64,000 nucleotides of DNA, taken from assembly GCA_023268255.1 (NCBI GenBank), contig JALNJX010000003.1, forward strand, positions 124,001 to 188,000, written 5' to 3'. The position numbers and the translations under genes are program-made. Shown piece after piece: positions 57,891 to 64,000 of this stretch. The notes under the pieces were generated by a model that did no database searches, was not told the origin of the DNA, and saw only the letters and a list, made by a program, of their open reading frames with translations. The stretch comes from Candidatus Wolframiiraptor sinensis. GTDB lineage: Archaea; Thermoproteota; Nitrososphaeria_A; Caldarchaeales; Wolframiiraptoraceae. Position 1 is the stretch's first letter. Every line of letters starts with the position of its first letter.

Positions 57891-58991
57891 TTAGTATACC
57901 AAATCACTTAGCCTCCCCAGCTTAACGGCATTCTTTATCTCCCTGGCTATTCTCCTGCCGGTGGACATGGGCTCATCATGGTAGTATGGGGAGTATGGGG
58001 AGCCCATGGGATAGAGGTTTGTCCCGGCGACGATTCTAGCCGAGATCTCGAAGACCACGAATCCGCGTCTCGGATGATATATCGTCTCGAGACAGAATGG
58101 GCCTATGAGGCCGGGATCGAAGAGCCTTCGCGCCGCCGATGCTATCTTCGCAGCTGCCTCCAAGAGATCGACGATAAACTTCTCCCTGACAATGACGGGA
58201 GTATTCCCGGCCACAGTATAGTCCAAGTATTCCTCGATCATGTCAGGGAATCCTCGATAAATCTCGTCTATGATCTCGAGCCTCCGATCCATTCCGAGGA
58301 GCTCGAGCCTGCCATGCGCAAGCCCCGGGAGATTCGGCCTCTCTAGGGGTGAGAGGAAGAAGTGGGGATAGAACCTGACGCCGGGGATGAACTCCTCGAT
58401 TATGAAGCCGGTCTCGCCGCTCATAGAACCTCTCATCCTGAGCTCATCGAGCTTCCTCCTGAGCTCGCTCGGGCTCGATGCCCTGAAATACCCTCTTCCG
58501 CCTTTAGCGCCATGAAGCTTCACCATAACCGGGCCATCTATCTCATCCGGCGACGCGTATCGCCTTGGAGCCCTCACCCCGGCCTCCGCAATCCACCTCC
58601 TCTGCTTCTCCCTATCTCCCTCCCAGTAGAGAGTGCGCCTATTCCCGAACATCGGAACCCTGAGTCTCTCGAGGATGTTCTCGGCGCCGACGTATTCGAC
58701 GAAGGAGCCGTGGGGTATGATCAGCGCGCTCTCAGAGATCAGTTTTTCCTGAAACTCCTCCTTCAGGATATCGCTGTAGCTCTCGACCTCCATCATGATC
58801 TCGGGGCTCGCCTTCGGAAAGCTCTCATAATATGGCCTATTCCTCCTCAATGCTATTCCTATAGTGCCGAAGCCCTCCATCCTAGCTCCGTGAAATATTT
58901 GGAGAGCGGAGTGGGAGCAGATCGTGGCGATCCTGATGTCCCCCTCATCATATCTAGAGAGAATCCTCAGCAGCTCCTCCCTAGGTATCAT
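57891..58991 (-). CDS. purP: PurP-like ATP-grasp ligase (paralogue 1)
   Basis: A 366-aa ATP-grasp protein. IATICSHSALQIFHGARMEGFGTIGI is the PurP N-terminus, IIPHGSFVEYVG the central contact, and VMVKLHGAKGGRGYF the ATP-grasp loop. PurP makes FAICAR from AICAR and formate in archaeal purine synthesis. Its 5' end overlaps the second paralogue by 4 bp; together they form a pair. Which of the two is the genuine enzyme cannot be decided here. Confidence 0.88.
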   Translation of the reverse strand: MIPREELLRILSRYDEGDIRIATICSHSALQIFHGARMEGFGTIGIALRRNRPYYESFPKASPEIMMEVESYSDILKEEFQEKLISESALIIPHGSFVEYVGAENILERLRVPMFGNRRTLYWEGDREKQRRWIAEAGVRAPRRYASPDEIDGPVMVKLHGAKGGRGYFRASSPSELRRKLDELRMRGSMSGETGFIIEEFIPGVRFYPHFFLSPLERPNLPGLAHGRLELLGMDRRLEIIDEIYRGFPDMIEEYLDYTVAGNTPVIVREKFIVDLLEAAAKIASAARRLFDPGLIGPFCLETIYHPRRGFVVFEISARIVAGTNLYPMGSPYSPYYHDEPMSTGRRIAREIKNAVKLGRLSDLVY

Positions 58992-60127
58992 GTTAAGAGA
59001 TCGAGGAGCCTATCCTGCTTTAAGGATTCCCTGATCTCGAGCGCTATCCTCCTCCCGACGCTCATGGAAAATCCCCAAAGATTCTCGGAGTATGGAGTGA
59101 ACTTTGTTCCAGGGGACCCGGGAACCCTGACGCTCAGATCATAGACCACTATGTCCTCGTGCGGCGGGCCCGGGATGATCATGCTCTGGAGGGCGAAGGG
59201 GCCTATGATTCCCGGTGGATACTCTTCTCTCGCAGCCTTCACGAGCTTCTCTGCGAGCTCGAAAGCTCTCTCGAGAAGGGACTCCCTGACGGTGCAGGCT
59301 ATGTGCCCGACCTCGATAGTCTTGAGCTCCATGTGCTTAAGGACCTCAACTTGATAGGGCGCGGGCAGCCTCATTATTCCCTCGAGGTTCGTCTGCCTCC
59401 GCGTATCCACGCCGAGGAGCTCGACCTCGCCGGTGAGCGGCGAGTAGAAGAAGTTGAAATTGAATGGCGCGCCGACTATGAACTCCTCGATCACCGCCCT
59501 CTCAAGCCCCTCTCGCGTCAGGGCCCTCTTCCGAATGAGATCCTCGGCCTTCTCCTCGAATTCTCTAGGAGAGGATGCTAGGAAGAATGCCCTCTCAAAT
59601 CCTCTCGCCGCCTCAGGAGCCTTCACGAGCGCGAGCCCATCTATCTCAGATGGATCTCTGAAAATCCTTGGATGGGGGATTCCGGCCTTCTCCATCAGGT
59701 AATACTGATTGCGCTCAACATCCCGCTCCTCCACCTTCAAGAGAAACCTATTCCCGAACATGGGTATCCTGAATTCATCCTCCAGGGCCCGGTAGCCAAC
59801 GTATACGCAGAGGGATCTATGGGGGATGAATATCGTGCTTCTCGACCTTAGCTCTAACTGCACATCGTCGCGCAAGATCTCCCTGAACTTATCTAGAATT
59901 ATTGCGTCATCGACCACGCCGACCTCGCGGCCGAAGATAATCCTCCTCCTATAGTAATTGGCATAAGTCTTCTCCCTCCCCTTCTCGCAAACCACTACCG
60001 TCTTGAACCCCTCATCTTTCGCGCCCCTGCATATTTCTAGGGCCGAGTGGCTTCCGAGAACCCCGATCCTCAAATCATCTCGGGAGTAGCCCTCAATAAT
60101 CGAGGCTATCTCATCCTTGCCTATCAT
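58988..60127 (-). CDS. purP: PurP-like ATP-grasp ligase (paralogue 2)
   Basis: A 379-aa paralogue of the next gene, from ATG 60127 (33 bp after a CTTTAATT box; the upstream GTG 60145 is too close). IGVLGSHSALEICRGAKDEGFKTVVV, IIFGREVGVVDDAIILD, IPHRSLCVYVG, and LVKAPEAARGFERAFF align with PurP. The ATP-grasp glycines (KGGRGYF in the other copy) are replaced by EAARGFE, which could change activity. The pair may form a heteromer or serve different steps. Confidence 0.88.
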   Translation of the reverse strand: MIGKDEIASIIEGYSRDDLRIGVLGSHSALEICRGAKDEGFKTVVVCEKGREKTYANYYRRRIIFGREVGVVDDAIILDKFREILRDDVQLELRSRSTIFIPHRSLCVYVGYRALEDEFRIPMFGNRFLLKVEERDVERNQYYLMEKAGIPHPRIFRDPSEIDGLALVKAPEAARGFERAFFLASSPREFEEKAEDLIRKRALTREGLERAVIEEFIVGAPFNFNFFYSPLTGEVELLGVDTRRQTNLEGIMRLPAPYQVEVLKHMELKTIEVGHIACTVRESLLERAFELAEKLVKAAREEYPPGIIGPFALQSMIIPGPPHEDIVVYDLSVRVPGSPGTKFTPYSENLWGFSMSVGRRIALEIRESLKQDRLLDLLT

Positions 60128-60145
60128 GGCCCGGAATGCTAGCAC

Positions 60146-60416
60146 GCTGGAGGCTTAATTAAAGGTAACCTCGAGAGGAACATAACTTATTTCCATCAGG
60201 GCTTTTATTTTGTCCCTCCACCCGTAGCGCCATTGATGCAAGCCCCCAGGACGCTCAGCACCCTCTTCTGGTTCCTTGCCTTCGTCAAAAAGCATGCCTA
60301 TCTCTTCTCAATATGGTAATTCGCTCGATCCACTAACGACGCGCACCAATAAGCGTTAAGCACGTCTGAGAACATTTATAATCGGCTTCTCACACGAGCT
60401 TACTTTTGAGGGGAAA
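60146..60416. other. Intergenic region with a repeat copy and promoters
   Basis: About 270 bp between PurP paralogue 2 and the surface-protein gene. It holds the second copy of the dispersed repeat (60194-60235) and an ACATTTATAATC box (about 60371-60382) 35-40 bp before the surface-protein ATG. No gene is recognised. Confidence 0.45.
60194..60235 (+). repeat. Dispersed repeat, copy B
   Basis: CATCAGGGCTTTTATT, then a CCCTCCACCCG block and a CATTGA-like end, matching copy A at 37306. Both copies lie in intergenic DNA upstream of genes. Confidence 0.5.
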
Positions 60417-62357
60417 ATGCGGTGGAGGGTTGTCATCGGGTTCGTGGTCTTGGCGATGATGCTGCTCGAGCTGGCGCATGCCGCCGCCCAGTCCGAGGCC
60501 AGGATCATGTTGAAGGACTTTGAGGGTGTTAAACCGCTTGCTGGGGCCAAGGTTGTCGTGATCGATGCGGCCAATCCGGCCGATAGGCGCGAATACCATG
60601 CCAGCGATGACGGGGTAGTCGTGATACCGGGGATCAGGGCAGCCGCGAGATACGTCTTGGAGGTTTACTGGGAGGGGTCGAGGTTCGCTGCCGGGAGCGC
60701 GCTGGTCCTCAGGAGGGAGATGTGGGGAGGCGAGCTGCTGGCCGCTGAGGAGGTCAGGGCCCACGTCTTCAAAGCCTCGATAATGCCCGTGACCGCGAGC
60801 GGCGGAGAGCTGGCGCTCCTCGCGAACCCGGTGAAGGGGAAGGTGTTCGAGAGGTTCGCGGGGATATATCTCGACGGCGTCGAGCTCGTGAGGGGCGAGC
60901 CGCCGCAGTTTACGCCGATGTCCGCCGAGGCGGAGATGGTGCCGCAGGGTGCGCATAGGCTGGAGGTTTGGTGGGCTGGATACAAGGTCTACGACGGGGA
61001 GATATACGTCGGGCTCGACCACCTCCGCGGATACATCCCGGGCATAGATGACCCGGACCACTACAGGGAGGAGCTGAAGAAGCTCAAGATCCGGGTCACG
61101 ACGAACACCACGGAGTTCAGGCTACTGGTAACCTACATGGGCGAGGGCGTCCGCACCGCAGTCCGTATAATGGATGAGGGCGAGAGGTTCATCATTTCGT
61201 ATTTGACGCGCCCCTATCCGGTTTGGATAGCGCCGGTCCCGATAGTCCCGCTGAAGCTGCGCATCGTGTACCACTACACGTGGGAGGAGTTGGCGGAGGG
61301 GTCCTGCATGCCCGACCCGGAGAAGGTCTGCGAGGTGGTGATACCGCCGGAGAAGGGCCCCTTCTACACGATAAGGGTTAGGGTTACGTCGAGGGAGGGC
61401 GCGCCGCTCATGGGGGCGAGGGTGGAGCTGGACGGCTGGGGCGAGCGGACAAACGATGAGGGCGTGGCGACATTCTACCTCGTCAGGCCGGGGAGGCACT
61501 CGCTGAAAGCCTCCTTCGGCGAGGTCGTCGCGGAGAGGGCGATAGAGGTCAGGGGGCCGGAGGAGGTGGCGATCGCGCTGGACCTAAAGCCGGTGAGGGT
61601 CGACATGCAGTTCGTGACATGGGATCATAAGCCCTGCGAGGTCTACTGGGTCCTCGAGGGGAGCGGGGGGCTCAGGTTCGATTCGGGCGGCCGCCCATCG
61701 TCGAGGATGGTCATCGAGAGCCTCCCAGCCGGGAAGTACACCCTCAGGTTAAGGCTTCCGGAGACGGGCTTGGAGTACGTGATGGTGGTGGCGAATTACT
61801 TGGATCTCGCCAAGGACAAGTTCCCGGTTCCGATCGGGGACGTGAGGATGAGGTTCCTGCTGGATGGGGTCGAGCCGATAGCGAACGCGGCGGTTAAGCT
61901 GACCACGGATGGGGTATCCTTCAACTCGACGACGGACGGGCTGGGAGAGGCCCTCTTCGAGCGCCTGCCGCTCTATAGAACGTATGACGTCGAGCTGAGC
62001 TGGGGAGGCGGATACTCCTACGCGGGCAAGCTGAACCTGGGCTTTGATCTGGAGAGGACCGTCAATATCCCGAGCGACGAGGTGAGGAAGCCGGTAGCAG
62101 TCACCGTCACGAAGACGGAGCGCGAAACCGCCTGGACCACGATCGCGCAGGTCGTCGTCGAGTACAGGATTTCGACGGAGACCGTCACCACGACGGAGCG
62201 CTCGGCCATCACGACGACCAAGACCGTCACGACAACCGAAACCGCCGAGGTCGTGGCGAAGAGGGTCACGGTGCCGATTATCCCGATAATGGCCGCGGCC
62301 ATCGCGGCGGCGATAATAGCGTCCGCGGCGATCGCCGCCAGGAGGTGGGCTAGGTGA
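60417..62357 (+). CDS. Secreted, membrane-anchored multi-domain surface protein
   Basis: A 646-aa protein with an N-terminal signal segment (VVIGFVVLAMMLLELAHAAAQS) and a C-terminal membrane helix (IPIMAAAIAAAIIASAAIAARR). Between them are several beta-sandwich-like units with a common pattern of short polar repeats and GLGEALF / DEGVATFYL / DDGVVVIPG, resembling carboxypeptidase-regulatory or Ig-like domains. A stalk of about 80 residues is very rich in Thr, Val and Glu. It is probably exported and anchored, forming part of the cell surface. Coupled by 4 bp to a short protein of the same design. Confidence 0.82.
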   Translation: MRWRVVIGFVVLAMMLLELAHAAAQSEARIMLKDFEGVKPLAGAKVVVIDAANPADRREYHASDDGVVVIPGIRAAARYVLEVYWEGSRFAAGSALVLRREMWGGELLAAEEVRAHVFKASIMPVTASGGELALLANPVKGKVFERFAGIYLDGVELVRGEPPQFTPMSAEAEMVPQGAHRLEVWWAGYKVYDGEIYVGLDHLRGYIPGIDDPDHYREELKKLKIRVTTNTTEFRLLVTYMGEGVRTAVRIMDEGERFIISYLTRPYPVWIAPVPIVPLKLRIVYHYTWEELAEGSCMPDPEKVCEVVIPPEKGPFYTIRVRVTSREGAPLMGARVELDGWGERTNDEGVATFYLVRPGRHSLKASFGEVVAERAIEVRGPEEVAIALDLKPVRVDMQFVTWDHKPCEVYWVLEGSGGLRFDSGGRPSSRMVIESLPAGKYTLRLRLPETGLEYVMVVANYLDLAKDKFPVPIGDVRMRFLLDGVEPIANAAVKLTTDGVSFNSTTDGLGEALFERLPLYRTYDVELSWGGGYSYAGKLNLGFDLERTVNIPSDEVRKPVAVTVTKTERETAWTTIAQVVVEYRISTETVTTTERSAITTTKTVTTTETAEVVAKRVTVPIIPIMAAAIAAAIIASAAIAARRWAR

Positions 62358-62800
62358 GCTGGAGAATCATCTTGACGGCGCTAATCGCGCTGGCCCTGAT
62401 CCTGGGAGTGGGCGCCGAATCCGCGGGAATAGGGCCCGCGCCTACGACCAGGACGGACGAGGAGGCCGCTCACCCCCCCAGCTGGACCACGACCAGGACG
62501 ACCACGGTCTGGGAGGCCGTCACGAGCACCGCGACGGTGACCGTGACTGGTACAATCGAGGCTACGGTTACGGAGACCGTGAAGGTCCCGGAAATCGAGG
62601 CGATTCTGAAGGTCGAGACAGTGACGGTCACGGCCACAAAGATCATCGAGGTTGAGGAAGAGGCTATCCCGAGCATCCCAACGACGGCGGCAATAGCGCT
62701 CGCCGCCACCGCGATAGCCGCTATCATAATAGCGAGGGCGAGGAGGTTAAGGAGTGGCCTAACATCAAGTCCAAGCCGGGCGTCGAGTATAGGTAGATAA
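62354..62800 (+). CDS. Small surface protein with Thr-rich stalk and C-terminal anchor
   Basis: A 148-aa protein built like the end of its neighbour: a signal segment (IILTALIALALILGVGAESAG), a Thr/Val/Glu-rich stretch (TTRTTTVWEAVTSTATVTVT), and a C-terminal helix (AAIALAATAIAAIIIARAR). It starts with GTG inside the stop of the larger gene. It may be an accessory subunit or a duplicated anchor. No domain other than the stalk is seen. Confidence 0.75.
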   Translation: MSWRIILTALIALALILGVGAESAGIGPAPTTRTDEEAAHPPSWTTTRTTTVWEAVTSTATVTVTGTIEATVTETVKVPEIEAILKVETVTVTATKIIEVEEEAIPSIPTTAAIALAATAIAAIIIARARRLRSGLTSSPSRASSIGR

Positions 62801-63086
62801 AGGCTTACAGTGGGAAGGCGATTATCGGTCATCTTGAGGCTTATAAGAATTATCTGTGCGGGAGAAGATTCGCAGAATCGTGTCAGGAGAATGGTCTCCT
62901 TAAAAGGTGTTGGGGGATGAAGCTAGGCGATCTAATATTATTGCTGGTTGAGGCTAATGGGGGCAAAGTGGAGGGCAGAAGCATTCGGAGGAGACGGTCT
63001 ATCTAGCGGCGCGCGTGCCCGGCTCATATTAACTTTTTTAAAATCAAAGATAAAGTTAACCACCGCATCATGGAGATGGAGATTGG
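62801..63086. other. Intergenic region with a possible gene remnant
   Basis: About 285 bp. It holds a TATA-like GGCTTATAAG (near 62827-62836), a 29-codon frame at 62917-63006 and, near 63033-63045, a TTTTTTAAAATC box that probably serves NAD kinase. Confidence 0.4.
62917..63006 (+). pseudogene. Possible truncated winged-helix gene start
   Basis: A 29-codon frame, MKLGDLILLLVEANGGKVEGRS..., ends early with Arg-rich residues. The opening resembles the start of archaeal winged-helix proteins in which VEGRT is followed by a helix. It has a nearby TATA-like CTTAAAAGG. It may be the broken remains of such a gene, or chance. Confidence 0.25.
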
Positions 63087-63896
63087 ATGGACGAGCTCTA
63101 TGCCATAGTCTATACTGAGCGGAATCCGAGAGCGCGCGAGGCGGCGGAGAGGGCTAAAAGAATCCTAGAGGATCGGGGGATAGCCGCCGAGATCTACAGC
63201 GCCTCGATGCTTGTGGACAACTCTCTCCCTGAGAGCACCTCGCTCGCGATCACGCTCGGAGGCGACGGCACAATACTGAAGACCATCGGAGCTCTGAGAA
63301 AACCGGAGGCAAGGGTACTCGGCGTGAATTTCGGGAGGGGCGGCTACCTCACGGAGGTCGAGGCGGAGGAGCTCGGTGAGGCCCTGGAAAAGGTTCTCGC
63401 GGGAGGCTACTCGGTGGAGCACAAAATGCTTCTCTCAATAACCGTTGATGGCGAGATTATCGGAGAAGCGCTCAATGAAGCGTATATCGCGTCTCAGGCA
63501 ATGGGAAAGACCCTAAGCCTCGAGGTGAGGAGAGATGATGAGGTGATCGCCAGAGGCCTCGCGGACGGCTTGATAATAGCATCACCGGTCGGCTCAACGG
63601 CTTACAGCTTCTCGGCCGGAGGCCCCGTAGTTGATGATGATCTGGAGGCTGTTATCCTCACTCCAGTCTGCCCTATCGGCGGCCTAAGGCCCATGGTGCT
63701 CTCCCTCGAGCACAGAGTGGAGGTGGCTGCCGGCGGCGACTACGGCTTCTCGATCCTGATAGACGGCTATCTCCTGAGAAGGATCGACAAGAGATCGGTA
63801 ATTGTTGCTGTGAGCAGGTCGAGCAGGCGGGCCGCCTTCCTAAGGCTGAGGCCGGGTGGAGGCCTTGCTAGGAGGATCAGGAAGAAGCTCGGCTAG
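63087..63896 (+). CDS. nadK: NAD kinase
   Basis: A 269-aa NAD kinase. LAITLGGDGTILKTIGALR carries the GGDG motif near residue 55, NFGRGGYLTEVE follows, then NEAYIAS (substrate Asp/Glu contact) and DGLIIASPVGSTAYSFSAGGPVV (the conserved Gly/Ser-rich loop) and PVCPIGGLRPMVL. It phosphorylates NAD to NADP. ATG start at 63087 after GGAGATGGAG. It overlaps the next gene if that gene starts at TTG 63865. Confidence 0.95.
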   Translation: MDELYAIVYTERNPRAREAAERAKRILEDRGIAAEIYSASMLVDNSLPESTSLAITLGGDGTILKTIGALRKPEARVLGVNFGRGGYLTEVEAEELGEALEKVLAGGYSVEHKMLLSITVDGEIIGEALNEAYIASQAMGKTLSLEVRRDDEVIARGLADGLIIASPVGSTAYSFSAGGPVVDDDLEAVILTPVCPIGGLRPMVLSLEHRVEVAAGGDYGFSILIDGYLLRRIDKRSVIVAVSRSSRRAAFLRLRPGGGLARRIRKKLG

Positions 63897-64000
63897 GCGA
63901 GCCATCGTGCTGGATGCCGCGGCCCTCATCCTCGGATTCACGCATATCGAGGACGCTCTTGCAGTGACCTCGAGCAGGGTGCTGGAGGAGGCCAGGGATC
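63865..64000 (+). CDS. PIN-domain ribonuclease, probably Nob1-like, N-terminal part (cut by window edge)
   Basis: The frame after NAD kinase, translated by hand, reads IVLDAAALILGFTHIE...VTSSRVLEEARD. A conserved hydrophobic-Asp start followed by an Ala-Ala-Leu and the later VLEEARD is the PIN-domain pattern of Nob1, which matures the 3' end of 16S rRNA. The start may be TTG 63865 or GTG 63907. The zinc domain that would confirm Nob1 is beyond the window. Confidence 0.6.
   Translation, partial: MLGGSGRSSARRAIVLDAAALILGFTHIEDALAVTSSRVLEEARD

Noticed and set aside
1-64000. CRISPR arrays, insertion sequences or rRNA genes
   Set aside because: No regularly spaced repeats, transposase motifs or rRNA sequence were noticed on reading the window; a dedicated search was not possible.

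Overview
The window is hyperthermophilic archaeal chromosome, most like the Caldarchaeales/Aigarchaeota (Candidatus Caldiarchaeum relatives). The evidence is the combination of a eukaryote-like ubiquitin conjugation operon (Ubl, E2, E1, RING, Rpn11-type JAMM), ESCRT-type division genes (CdvB, CdvC), a full-length reverse gyrase, sn-glycerol-1-phosphate dehydrogenase, GatDE, PurP, eIF5A and a tRNA gene that appears to hold two introns. The DNA is GC-rich and gene-dense. Many genes have a TATA-like box 25-35 bp before the start codon, which suggests leaderless transcripts.

Layout. 1-7.1 kb: a gamma-glutamyltransferase cut by the left edge, a phosphoesterase, then a nitrogen cluster (APC permease, glutamine-synthetase-like ligase, a Cys/His protein, class III aminotransferase) that looks like a gamma-glutamylated amine pathway. 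7.4-16.5 kb: nucleotidyltransferase, PmbA/TldE-like protein, a Bud32/RIO-like kinase, methyltransferase, class I aminotransferase and GatDE. 16.6-23.6 kb: four paralogous small winged-helix proteins, NurA-HerA (DNA end resection), CdvB and CdvC convergent, and an Lrp regulator. 23.7-29.8 kb: HMG-CoA synthase, thiolase and DUF35 (mevalonate entry), a coiled-coil protein, G1P dehydrogenase (archaeal lipids), ProC and EndA. 29.8-37.2 kb: PhoU-like protein, GlyRS, a four-helix membrane RING-like protein, two coiled-coil proteins and the ubiquitin-like cascade. 37.5-41.4 kb: information-processing genes (L21e, Rpo4, DUF655, KsgA, L10e, RNase H, Cgi121) and a MoaD/SAMP-like protein. 41.5-49.9 kb: reverse gyrase, HAD phosphatase, unknown proteins, PqqD-like protein, MarC, DUF6062-like protein and a split alpha/alpha-toroid gene. 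50-56.5 kb: aldo-keto reductase, QueT-like transporter, B3/4 protein, tRNA-Gln, a DNA methylase with an unknown partner, and GlnA. 56.6-64 kb: eIF5A, Dph6, two PurP paralogues, two cell-surface proteins, NAD kinase and the start of a PIN-domain gene.

The most interesting system is the ubiquitin-like module at 34.07-37.18 kb. Its Ubl gene ends exactly at Gly-Gly with no tail, and a second RING-like protein, membrane-anchored and with the same C4HC3 zinc-ligand spacing as the operon RING, lies about 1.4 kb downstream. A second diglycine Ubl of MoaD/SAMP type sits about 5 kb away. Other points of interest are the Puu-like cluster with an unusual Cys/His protein, the four winged-helix paralogues with a perfect palindrome in the shared divergent promoter, and the double-intron tRNA-Gln.
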